Source of the DNA: Brasenia schreberi
Lineage: Eukaryota; Streptophyta; Magnoliopsida; Nymphaeales; Cabombaceae
Reading direction: 5' to 3'
DNA length: 64,000 bases
NCBI GenBank assembly: GCA_036023115.1
Contig: JAYKKT010000089.1
Coordinates: forward strand, 19,153,001-19,217,000
The position numbers and the translations under genes are program-made. A model generated the notes under the pieces. The model had not been told where the DNA came from. It saw only the letters and a list, made by a program, of their open reading frames with translations, and ran no database searches. Each line of letters begins with the position of its first letter. Position 1 is the first letter of the stretch. Positions 12,408 to 22,437 of this stretch are shown piece by piece.

Positions 12408-13379
12408 AACCCCCCTAGTGGGCGGGTTTTTCAAGTTTTTCCATCATCTTGGGCCAGCCGAGCCCTCTCTCACCCCCTTGCTCTCTTCTCTCACCTGCTC
12501 CACTACCACCTCTCGGCCTGCTCCACTCCACGCCGCCACCACCTCCCGGCCTGCACCATCCCACTCCACCACCAACTGCCCGGCCAGCTCCATCCACCTT
12601 CCACTCGGCTGCCCTCCTTGGACACCAACCTCCCTCTCCTATCCGGTTAGTGCACTACCCTAATTCCACCCTATCTTCACTCCCCCTCCACTCTCAGCCA
12701 CCACCCCACCTAGCTACCCGCCACCCTTCAACCATACCCAGCCGACCACCACCTAACCTGCCACCAGTCGGCCAATCTCTGCCCGACTGCACCTAACTAC
12801 CCCAGCTACCTTACCTCTTTCCCTAGGACCTGCCCTTCTTCCCCTTCAACCATCCCTTAGCCAACACCCTAGCTAGCTCCCCCTTTGCCACTCCTAAACC
12901 CCCCTAGCTACCTCAGTCGACCACCACCTAACCAGCCCCTAGTCGGCCAGCCACAGCCGGCTGCACCTTGTCACACCCGTAACCTTCCACCCTCTCCTTT
13001 AAACCAGCTCCTAGTCACCCCTTAGCTCCACCTTCCCTAGTACCTGCCCTACACCTTAGTGACACTCCCTAACTACCTCAACACCAAGACACCACAGCAG
13101 CACCCTCCTAGCAGCCGGCAAGCCCCAAGGCGCCACATCCGCCACCCTTGCTTCACCCAGCCAGTCACTCCCTTGCCGTGCCATTCCGAGGAGCTCCCTC
13201 TTGCAGCCCAAGGCGACGCTCAAGCCCAAGCTCAAGCAAGTCACCTCCGGACCAGCTATATGTAAGTGCCTAACTCGGTCCATATTTGTAGACTTGCTTA
13301 AGTTAAATTAAATTTGATACGGGGTTATAATAACGGAGCATTGTCTCCCCTCGCTTGTAATAACGTGGCTTGGCACACC

Positions 13380-14110
13380 CACACACACGTGCACTTGAGC
13401 CTACCTCGCTCTTAGTCGTGCACGATTTTGAACACACACGGGCCTAATCAACCCTTAAGTTATAAATTTATTTATATAATTTAAGTTGTATGGGGTTTTG
13501 CTTAAGTTGTGTGTGTTGTCTTTCAATTCTCGCACTCACACACATTGAGCTTTCGCTCTTATTTGCAAGACCCAAGTAAGGGCCGTGTTATATTTTCCCT
13601 TGGGTTTAATTTCATGTCGTGTGTGTGAGTATTTCAATTATACACTCACACACATTGAGCTTCCGTTCTTACTCCCAAGACCTTAGTTAAGGCCATATTG
13701 CAATTTATATTTGGGTTTAATTTCATTTCGTGTGCGTAGTACTTCAATTCTCGCACTCACACACATTGAGCTTTCGCTCTTACTCCCAAGACCTTAGTTA
13801 AGGCCATATTGCAATTTATATTTGGGTTTCATTCAAGTCGTGTGAGTTGTCTTTCAATATATACACAACACCCATGCAACACGTTGGCGACCTTCGAGCC
13901 CATATATATTATAAGTATTTTCCTTTCGGCTATGTCTTTAAGATTTGGGTTTTAAGGTTCAGCAGTGTGCGTAGTCTTTACATATATACACGGCACACAC
14001 TTGCATTATTGAGCCTTTCCGCTCTTAAGATATAGCCATATTTCCCTTTTGCAATTTCCCTTCCGCAATTTCCCTTCGGCAATTTACATTACAAGTCATT
14101 TCCCTTCGGC
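13380..14110 (+). repeat. Tandem ~110-bp leader modules in LTR C
   Basis: About six diverged head-to-tail units. Each has a TTTCAAT-type start, ACACTCACACAC, TTGAGC...GCTCTTA, CAAGACC, TTAAGGCC, GCAATTTATATTTGGG and a GTGTG end. The best three start near 13521, 13631 and 13742. GAGC-TTTC-GCTC in each unit can form a mini-hairpin, and CCTTAGTTAAGG is a near-palindrome. Reverse-strand counterparts are at 18790-19320 and 29780-30310. Confidence 0.75.
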
Positions 14111-14410
14111 AATTTACATTACAAGTCAGTTGCGTGAGTTTGCATTGCATATACGCCATACCACGAGTTAGGACGCATATTGCATCAAAGCAAACCCCAT
14201 ACTCCCGTTCAAAAGTCGCCCCACTTAGGTTACGTGTTCATAACACACCTAATTGGCCCGAAAAGGGATAAAAAGAAAGACATAGGCATGTGCAAATCCA
14301 CGTGAAATAAAATCTGAAAATCATACAAAAACAACCCAAGTCAAACACCTCAAAACGTTTTCGTAGGTTCTCATATTTCAAAACTCGATTTTTAAGCGTA
14401 TAGACTGACC

Positions 14411-14428
14411 CTTGCGTATCGGTACAAG
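14411..14428 (+). other. GCATCGGT-type hairpin, LTR C
   Basis: CTTGC-GTATCGGT-ACAAG. The closing pair is a C/A mismatch, so four pairs remain, and the loop has one change. This is the weakest copy, as expected for the most decayed LTR. Confidence 0.4.
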
Positions 14429-14609
14429 AAGGTCTGCGACGAAAAGAGCTTGCTTGCTCATAGTCGCCACGTTAGGAGTCAGATTTAAATTTCTCTTCGC
14501 TAGCTTAAGTAAGCTAGCTGGCACACACTTTTGCTTAATTAGAACTTAGACACACGAAAAGATTCGCTTCAGGCCTAAGAACCAGAAGCGGGAACTTTCT
14601 GCGTCTACA

Positions 14610-15604
14610 ATCTCGAATTAAATTACTGAAGGGAAATGAATTGAAATATATCTAATAGCTTAAGCATAGAGAGGACTAGAAGATATAGAGAGTTTATAGC
14701 ATATAGAGAGGTAGAATCAAGAACTCAAACACATAGAGTGCATAAGCAAAGGAAAGGAAAATTTCAGCACATCTACTTCTATTACATCTATGGGAGGAGA
14801 CAAAGCTCCATTAATACAACCCCTTTTGAATTAAATATGAAGAAGAGATGGAGATAAATCAAGTTAGAGTAGCACTTACCTGAATTCTCAAGAAAATCGG
14901 CCTCCCAAGATGATGCTCGGCCCTCACTTTCCCTCTTTTCACTCTTGATTTCTTACTCAAGCTCTCACTAGCTCTTGGCCTAGATCCTACACTCTCTTCC
15001 CTCTCTAAACTCTTCTGTAGCAGCCCTCAGTCTCTCACAAGCAACCCAAGGTGCAGAGCTCTTCACAATTACTCCAAGATGTGACAACACGCCCCCCCTT
15101 GACCTTTATTTATAGGCCCAGGGAAGCCTTTCTAGGCCCTTCTTTGGGGCGGGTGGCCAAATATCCAAGTCCAACTCCAAACTCACCATGTTCACGTGGA
15201 AAACAGAGAAGAGTGGTCCCCTTTTGGTCAGCCATGAACCAGCCCCATGTGGGCTGGTTGTGGTCTTGATTGAGTGCACCTAGCCATAACCGGCTAGTTG
15301 CTTGAGGCTTCCAAGTCCTCTTTAGTCGGTCCTTGCTTCTTCAAGTGGTTGTGGCTTTCCTTGTTGATTCCTCCATTTAATCAAGGCTAGGTAGGCATGT
15401 GATTTGGTATTTAACTCAAGGATGTAAGATGAATACGGCTAGAAAATTTCCGATATAGGTCGAATTATTTGATTCAAGTAAGGCTTTATGTTTAACTCAA
15501 GCCTATCATGTCTAGCACTTGGTTGAATTGGGTTGGGTTTGATGAGGTCATCCACTTTGATTCGATCTTAGATGAGGATATGCTTTGACTTGATCTCCTC
15601 CCTT
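14610..15604 (-). mobile_element. Family-2 LTR fragment (U3-R part)
   Basis: Reverse complement of roughly 36150-37125 of the D LTR. It includes the TATA region (GGCCTATAAAT on the minus strand near 15104-15117), the GGAG/CTCC hairpin (14796-14809) and the A-rich leader. It is cut on the left by the end of LTR C and on the right by a family-2 internal leader. Confidence 0.75.
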
Positions 15605-15770
15605 GATTTACATGATCCTTCCAAATTAGACATGCTTGAAATGCTTGAGATAAAAAACCTATGCACAAGAGAGCTATTAACACCAAAGTTTTTTTAAAAG
15701 ATTGGAGTTGGAAAAAATCACCTAGACTTGGAATCCCAAAAGACTCAACTCCCACCGGGCATTCCAATTC
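15605..15770 (-). other. Family-2 internal leader with PBS
   Basis: On the minus strand, TGGAATGCCCGGTGGGA (about 15751-15767) is a one-base variant of the PBS at 41179-41196. It is followed by the same leader as 41197-41280 (GACT..TTTTGGGATT, ACTTTGGTG). Gag does not follow; the leader is joined directly to an LTR U3 fragment. Confidence 0.65.
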
Positions 15771-16350
15771 TATAGATGTGAAATTTTCACCCTAAGCCTA
15801 TATAGATACTTGAAGCAATTCTTTCAATTCTACTTCATTCGAGAGAGCGCCAGCTAGTTTCTAAAAACTAGCAAAAGTGTGAATCTGACTTGGCGATTGT
15901 GGCTAAGCGGGCTCTTTTCGCTTTAGGCCTTCTTGAACCGATGCTGAAGGGTCAGCCTAAGCACTTAAGGATTCCAAATAATCTGGTGATGTTTCAAATT
16001 CACGTGAAAATAAGGTGTTGAAAATGATAAACTAGTGCACTTGGTTTTTAAGTTCAAAATTCACAAGTTCTGAAAAACATAAAATTCTATTTTCAAGACT
16101 TGTTTCCCGAATTATTTTGAGTGTCTTAGAGACCTCCAAAATTCCCCCAAAATTTACAAGACAAAGCCTGAGATGTGGAGAGTTTAGGACACCTTTTGGT
16201 AAATTTGGGATTGGGTTGTTACAGAATTAATTCAGTAAAGTGCCTCTTGCTTAGACACCCAGAACTATTCTGTCATAGAAATACAGAGACCCAAAGATGG
16301 GCATGTATCTCGGTGCCCAATGTTCCAAATTTAGTGCACATACTCGCAAT
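15771..16350 (-). mobile_element. Family-2 LTR fragment (U5 end)
   Basis: Reverse complement of about 37390-37967 of the D LTR, starting at the LTR end (minus-strand ...ATCTATA). The ACCCAGAACTATTCTGTCA block near 16255-16280 and the GCATCGGT-loop hairpin (15932-15949) are shared. The next ~130 bases to 16480 are not assigned. Confidence 0.7.
15932..15949 (-). other. GCATCGGT-loop hairpin, family-2 fragment
   Basis: CTTCA-GCATCGGT-TCAAG. The loop is intact and the stem has one internal C/C mismatch. Confidence 0.45.
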
Positions 16351-16480
16351 GCCTCTTTATTCTTTTCAAGCCATTTCTTTTCTGATAAGAAAGATGTTGA
16401 GGTGGAAAATCTCCTATTATGTTAATTCAAGGAGTATCATTCCATACAAGCAATGCGATCACCAGTTGATATTATCTTGT

Positions 16481-18220
16481 TCTTGCTTCAAGATCTAGAC
16501 TAGATTTGAAAACCTTAAAGATTCAATGCAAATTCAACTTTACAATTTACAAGGGATCAAGTTTGCTCTCCCTTAGCACCCATATAAACTCAAATCATCC
16601 ACCCCTAGGGGCACACTTGGTTGCACCTAGGATCCATCCCCCTATCATCCACCTACTAGGAGAAATTGAGCCACACCCGGCCAAGGTCGTCCATCTACTA
16701 GAGGAACCCAAGTCAAAGCCCAAGCCATCCAAACCTAGGGTCGTGTGTTCCCTAGGGAAGTCAAACTCTTCCACCATCCCAAACCTACATCTCCTAGACA
16801 AACGTAAAATAAATCGAGTGTATAACCACGATATGGACGATACCATATTCCAAGGCCATCCACTTTACAAAAACTTTTCAAAACTCAAGAAGCCTTCGAA
16901 TATGATGTTAAACATGGGATATACACCTTACCAAGGTCTAGGAGCCCATAACCAAGGTAGGATAGAGTCCATCCTACCTACACCTAACCCAAGTCGATAT
17001 GGATTGGGCTATACCCCATCCATACCCCCTGAGCCACCACCTAAGACCACTTGAGTCAAGGGTGCCCAAGAACCCACTAACACTGAAACCTATGGCTTAG
17101 ACCTCTTGTTTAGAGTCTAATTCATGGTGTTTTCTTTATAGGTTTGATGGAAGATCCCTCTTTAGACAAAAATCAAAAAAAAATTATATATTTGGAAAAC
17201 CCAAAAAAAATTGGAAAACTTTCAAAATCCAAAAACATTTGAAAAACCTAAAAATTCTAAAAAGAAAGTTGTTTATATTCCCTCTCCTAGTCTTTGTTTA
17301 GAAAAAGCCAAAAGAAAATGAAAAATCTAAAAATCCCAAAAAGAAAGTCTTACATATTCATCCTTCTAGCTTTTGCTTTGAAAAAGATAAAAATAAATAA
17401 AAATTTTGAAAATTCCAAAAATATTGGCCATATACAAAACCTATTTTCAAGTTCTTCCAAGCTTGTATATATTTCCAAACCAAAATCATTCAACCCTATT
17501 GTGCATAACCCCTCTCTTGCCCAACACTTCCCTAGAAATTAAAATGCTTGAGAATGATCAAAGAAAAAAGGAAGATCTCCTCATCAATGAGGAAGATCAA
17601 GCCTCTGAGCTTTCCGAATTTCATACAATCCTTGAATTCGAAAAACCTTTAAATTTCGTAGGAGGGGATTTTCTAGAAATCAATCTAAAGAGTGGGTCTA
17701 ACCTAAAGTGTGTCAAAATAGGTGCATGTTTGCATGAGCATGAAAGAGCATCATTCATTGCATTTTTGAATTCATATGTGGATGTATTTGTATGAACCTA
17801 TGAAGACATGTCGGGTTTAGACCCAAAGGTCATAGAACATCGTCTACCCTTAGAACCCAACGCAAAACTCGTGAAGCAAAAGCTTAGAAAAATCCATCCC
17901 GATGTTCATTCCCAAGTGAAAGAGGGTTTAGAAGATCTTTTAAAAGCCAGATTTATAAAACCCATTGCTTATTCCGAATGGCTTTCAAATATTGTTGTGG
18001 TTCAAAAATCCAATGGAAAAATTTGAATTTGCATTGATTTTAGAAATTTGAACAAAGCTACTCCAAAAGATAATTTTCCTCTTCCAAACATTGATTTGAT
18101 AGTAGATAGCACTGCAAATCATGAAATGTTTTCTTTCATGGATGGCTATTAAGGTTATAATAAAATCAAGTTAGCACCAAAAGATCACACAAAAACTATT
18201 TTTACTATACCTTGGGGCAC
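16481..18220 (+). pseudogene. Element D left half: spacer, G-patch-like segment and RT N-terminus
   Basis: Plus-strand family-2 pol. The post-protease region (16506-17054) holds a G-patch-like stretch (NMMLNMGYTPYQGLG, NQGRIESILP, NPSRYGLGYTP). A Lys/Asn-rich spacer follows (17150-17540). RT begins with ASELSEFHTILEFEKP and runs through LEDLLKARFIKPIAYSEW to the ..PWG motif, ending at 18220. Stops occur after VDVFV (17795), after NGKI (18026) and after DGY. Gag and protease are not present to the left. The RT is interrupted by filler DNA and the 3' LTR of element B, and pol resumes at 32372 after a loss of about 375 bp. Confidence 0.8.
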
Positions 18221-18250
18221 CGAAGTGAATAAAATCAAGTTAGCACTGCA
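18221..18250. other. Patchwork filler DNA at the D/B junction
   Basis: About 30 bases between RT of element D and the truncated LTR of element B. They are covered by three nearby sequences: CCGAAGTGAA (18220-18229, also 18275-18284), a 19-base piece at 18228-18246 (also 18159-18177) and TAGCACTGCAAAT (18241-18253, also 18107-18119). This is the mark of end repair with local template switching. Confidence 0.8.
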
Positions 18251-18420
18251 AATTCCCACTTCTGGTTCTTAGGCCCGAAGTGAACCTTTTCGTGTGTCTA
18301 AATCGTTTTTCACAAAAAGGGGCGTGCCAACTCGCTTGCTTAAGCTAACGAAGAAAGTTTTTGAAATCTGACTCTATCGGAGCGACTGTGAGTAAGTGAG
18401 CTCTTTTCGTCGCAGACCTT

Positions 18421-18438
18421 CTTGCACCGATGCGCAAG
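18421..18438 (-). other. GCATCGGT-loop hairpin, B 3' LTR
   Basis: CTTGC-GCATCGGT-GCAAG: five perfect pairs with a C-G closing pair. Confidence 0.6.
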
Positions 18439-20027
18439 GGTCAGTCCTTACGCTTTGCAAAGTCTTTAAAATTTAAACCACTTTGAAAAATACCCGAAGT
18501 GTTTGGGCTTTGTTTGTATGATTACAAGTTTTATTACACGTGGGATTTGCACAAGCCTATGTCTTTCTTTTTAAGCTTTTTAAGGCCAACTAGGTGTGTG
18601 CACAAGTGACCTAAGTTGGGCAATTTTTGCACGGGAGTGTGGGGTTTGCTTTGATGCAATATGCGTCCTAACTTGTGGTATGGCGAATATGCAATGCAAA
18701 CTCACACAACTCCAAAGGAAAAACCCGAATTGAAAGACAATGCAGAAGGGAAATGACTTAATGTAAATTGCAAAAGGGAAATTGCAAAAGGAAAATATGG
18801 CTATATCTTAAGAGCGGAAAGGCTCAATTGTGCAAGTGTGTGTCGTGTATATTTGGAAAGACTACGCACACAGCTAAACCATAAAACCCAAATCTTAAAG
18901 ACATAGCCAAAGGGAAATACTTATAATATATATGGGCCCGAAGGTCGCCAATGTGTGCGTGGGTGTTGTGTGTATATGTAAAAGACAACTCACACGACTT
19001 GTAATGTAAAACCCAAATATAATTGCAATATGGCCTTGACTAAGGTCTTGGGAGTAACAGCGAAAGCTCAATGTGTGTGAGTGTAGAATTGAAATGCTAT
19101 GCACACAACTTGAATTTAAATACCCAAAACGAAATTACAATACAGCCCTTACTAGGGTCTTGGGAATAAGAGCGAAAGCTCAATGTGTGTGAGTGTGGAA
19201 ATTGAAAGACCATGCACACAACTTGAATTAAAACTCACGCAACTTAAAACATATAGGTATAACTATATCTTAAGGGCTGGTTAGGCCCGTGTGTGTGTCA
19301 AAATTGTGTGCAGCTAAGAGCGGAATGGCTCAAGTGCACGTGTGTGTTGATGTGTCAAACCACATTATTACAACCGGGGGGAAACAACGCTCCATTATTA
19401 CAATCCTGTATCAAATTTAATTAAATGTAAGCAAGTTCATAATAAGGACCGAGTTAGGCACTTACGTGTAGCTGGTCCAGGTGTAACTTGCTTGGCTTTG
19501 GCCTAGTGAGTCGCCTTGGACAGCCGAAGGGGAGCTCCTTGGATGCGTGTGGGCGGCAAGTAGGGTGCAAGCTGGGTAGAGCCTTGGTGATGGAGTGTCT
19601 AGGGTGTCTTGATGAAGGCTGGATGATAGGTGAGGCAAATAGGGATGTTGGGTGGGGTTGTGGCAGGTTAGGGTCTTGGCTAGGGGCTAGGAATTGGATG
19701 ACTAAGGGAAGGTGGTGAGGTAGGGTGTGAAGTGGTGGGCTATGGTGGCGGGTGATGGAGTGTATGGCTAAGCAAGAAAAGGGGGATGAGAGGCAAGATG
19801 GGGCTGAGATGGGGGTACTAACCGTGGGTGGTGGATGTTGGTGGTGGCCGGAGGTGGTGGAAGGAGGTGGCAGCCGAATGGAGTGTGCAGCCGGGTGAGG
19901 GAGTGGGAAGGTGGTAGTCGGGAGGAGTGCGCAGGTGGCAGCCGAGTGAAAGTGCAGTCGGGTGGAGTGGCGGTGGAGGTGGAACAGCTGGGGGTGATGG
20001 AGTGAGATGGGGTGGAAGAGAGGGCAG

Positions 20028-20030
<3 letters not shown>

Positions 20031-20069
<39 letters not shown>
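20031..20069. repeat. (GA)n microsatellite in B 3' LTR
   Basis: Pure GA run directly downstream (in LTR sense) of the TATA box. The 5' LTR copy at 31096-31151 is longer, so the tract has changed length since insertion. Confidence 0.95.
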
Positions 20070-20072
<3 letters not shown>

Positions 20073-20094
20073 CTTTCACGCAAAAATGAATGGG

Positions 20095-20101
20095 TTTTAT
20101 A
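20095..20101 (-). promoter_or_regulatory. TATA box, B 3' LTR
   Basis: TATAAAA on the minus strand, about 30 bases upstream of the CT-rich leader, a plausible pol II start region. Confidence 0.6.
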
Positions 20102-21271
20102 GGCAAGGGGGCTGGGTCGATTGGGAGTGGTATGGGGAAGATATTTAGGATAAGGTGGGTTGTGGTGGGGTGGTTTGGGTAGGACGGCTAGGAAGGGTGG
20201 TATGGTGGTTTAGGGTAGGTCGGTTAGGGTGGCTGGGAATTAGTGGTTAGGGCCTAATTAGGGGTATTAAGGTGGGATTAGGTTTAGTCTAGCTAGGGTC
20301 TAGGTAGTCTAGTTAGGTGGGGTGAACTAGGTGAGGTCGGCTAGGTATGGTTGGGGTGGTTTTGGGTGAGGGTGGCTAGGATTGGGTCAGGTTTAGGGGG
20401 AGAGTGACTAGGTGAGGTGGGTTAGCTTAGGGTTAGGTTTTAGGAGCATCCCCTTGGCATCGATCCATGGACCTAGTTGCAGCCAGGTTCATGTTAGTGC
20501 AGCCCCAGGTTAGGTGTAGGTGCATATAAGCTTAAACCCACACTCTTAGGCTAAACCCACATGGTTAACCCATCCTTAACTAAAGTCAAGCCCACAACTT
20601 TCTCACTCATACTTTATCCCCCTTCTCTCTCTACCCAAGCTTTTCACGTGAATTCTCTGTGGGCCCCACCTCCATTTATGAGAAGGTGATGTGGGCCATG
20701 GATGTGGATATTGGATTAGATCTTTGGATCCAAATCCAAATGCATGTTTGGGTTTGGATATGGATATATATGGTTCAGATCCGGCCCAAATCTGATTTTC
20801 TGACTCCTTCATGGCGTTTCAAAACGGACGGTTTGTGCGGGGTCTGACTGCATCAATACTCTGTCTTGCGTTGGGTCTTCGCTAACATTGTCGTCCGCTC
20901 TTTTTCTCACCTTCCGGAGATCATTTTAACAAATTTGTTGATATCAGGGGCTTACATGTCCGAGAATTTGGGAATGATTCTGATACAAGAGTTGATGTGG
21001 TGGGCCTTAAATATGCTCCGGGTCCGGGCTCTCTTTTGCTTCTTCGGTCTTGCTTTCATCAGGTCAAGCTGCTTTTCAGGGTTTCAAAACACCTTTTTAA
21101 GGTTTTAAAACGGTATATATATATATATATATATTTAAACATATATGATTTTAACATATATACAGGGTTGTCTGGAAGGCTCCTGGGTTTCCAGACTCAA
21201 AATAGCCCTTTGGGGCTGCTTTTGCAAAACCAGGTAATTTGAGAAAATCGTGGGATTTTGGGGTGTTTACA

Positions 21272-21284
21272 GATGCCCCTCTTT
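21272..21284 (-). other. Polypurine tract of element B
   Basis: AAAGAGGGGCATC on the minus strand, immediately before the LTR start TGTAAACACC. Nearly the same tract precedes the D LTR at 35888-35900. Confidence 0.8.
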
Positions 21285-22437
21285 GGCATTATCCAAATTG
21301 ATTTGGATAATGGCAAAGACGACAACACCCCTTTCGATGTCTCCCTAAATTTATCCACAAAAATATGGAATCGTCCCAATTTTTAAGTAAAATCTCTCTT
21401 TTAAACCTGGTACGAGGAGATATCACGCCAAAGGGATTTCTATGGAATCTGGTCCTAAACGGAATCATGTTATGTGAGTGTTCATGCGTGGATATGCATA
21501 AGCATGTCATGGATGAGATGTCAAGAATGGCGACCTTCCCGAGACCAGATAACATGGTCGAACTTTTGATACTTACGAAGACCTGCTACTTCAAGTGAGT
21601 GGGCCCTATGTTGCTCGATGTTTTGATTTTTCAAAATCTATATACAAGAGGAAAACTGCTTTGAGCCTCAATCCTAAGGATCTCGAGCTCTTCGTGTTTG
21701 CCTTTGCTTGAGTCTTGACACTCGCTAATCTAGTAGAGGTTTTATAAGAAAACAAGCTATATTTCAAAATTCCTACGTCTTACTCAAAAATTCGAATTCT
21801 CAAACAAAATGAAATTCAAGTAAGTAAATCCTATTTTTACTTTAGGATTCCTCAAAATGAACTATGTTTTACTTGGGATAAGCCAGGGATGGGAAAGAGG
21901 TACCACGGTCCCTTCTGAAGCGTCCCATGGTTTGAGGCATAGAAAGCGAAAAACTGCTCTTTTTTTAGCTTTTTGGCCTTTTTTCCTTCTTTTTTTTCAT
22001 AGAGGATCTCCCTTTGGGAGTATTTTTTTTGTAATCCCTCTTTTCCATAAGAGAATCGAATTTTTCTTTTGATTCTGGTTTCTTTCTTTGGGAAAGAGAT
22101 TTTTGGCGGGGGATTTCCATTTGTTTTGGCCACATTTTCCTTTTGGAAGGAGAAGAGAAGAGGAGAGGACTTATCCCAAGGTCATACTCGATCCATTCCA
22201 GATCCGCCTATTTAGAAATAGTACGTAATACTTGCAAGTATCTTGCTATATTGAACTAGGCCTTTCTTTGTAAGAAGAAGGATTTTGAAATGTAACCACG
22301 TATTTGGAAAACTCCACTCTTTCACAAGTGCGAATTCTCTCGCTCAGGGTCACACAATTTGCTTTTGAACCTTACTTTCGAAGTTTCAAAGCAGTTATCC
22401 CTAAGGATTTTCTAAAACTGGGAATTTAACCCAAATC
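21285..22437 (-). other. Element B 3' untranslated region
   Basis: Non-coding stretch between integrase stop and PPT. The part from 22120 onward is shared with element A. The parts at 21640-22110 resemble family-2 3' regions (35000-35340 and, reversed, 37990-38300), including the CCTTCTGAA..TCCCATG block. No intact frame was found. Confidence 0.65.

Larger units (their letters stand above)
11156..14609 (+). mobile_element. Solo or truncated LTR C of the element-B family
   Basis: This plus-strand copy follows the reverse complement of the B LTRs from end to end: a start similar to the B LTR start (the first bases are degenerate), the AGGGCTATTTTGAGTCTGGAAAC stretch shared in part, a GGATTTGGATTT repeat (11686), CCTAA-rich U3 (11990-12400), TATA box (12401), GC-rich leader, GGAG/CTCC hairpin (13335-13348), about six tandem leader modules (13380-14110), the GCATCGGT-type hairpin (14411-14428) and the LTR end GCGTCTACA at 14609. 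No PBS follows. The next base belongs to a family-2 LTR in the opposite orientation, so this is a solo LTR or a broken element. It is clearly more diverged than the two B LTRs. Confidence 0.8.
18251..21271 (-). mobile_element. Element B 3' LTR
   Basis: Minus-strand LTR beginning TGTAAACACC at 21271 and truncated at 18251. Inside, in sense order: CCTAA-rich U3 (20450-20110), CCTATAAAA box (20095-20103), (CT)n leader tract (20069-20031), GGAG/CTCC hairpin (19393-19380, one wobble), tandem leader modules (19320-18790) and the GCATCGGT-loop hairpin (18438-18421). Confidence 0.88.

Noticed and set aside
13056..13283. Small frames on both strands in GC-rich LTR C leader
   Set aside because: Equally open on both strands and not conserved in the B LTRs.
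17294..17542. Lys-rich frame near 17300 as an independent gene
   Set aside because: It is the spacer between protease and RT of element D, repeated in fragments E, A and B with the same SFCFEKDK-like and PNQNHS-like stretches.
19454..20106. Long Ser/Leu/Pro-rich frames on the minus strand, and counterparts at 30673-31188, 12418-12796 and 2818-3138
   Set aside because: They run through (CT)n microsatellites and CCTAA/GC-rich LTR leader DNA in several frames and both strands at once. Composition, not coding, keeps them open.
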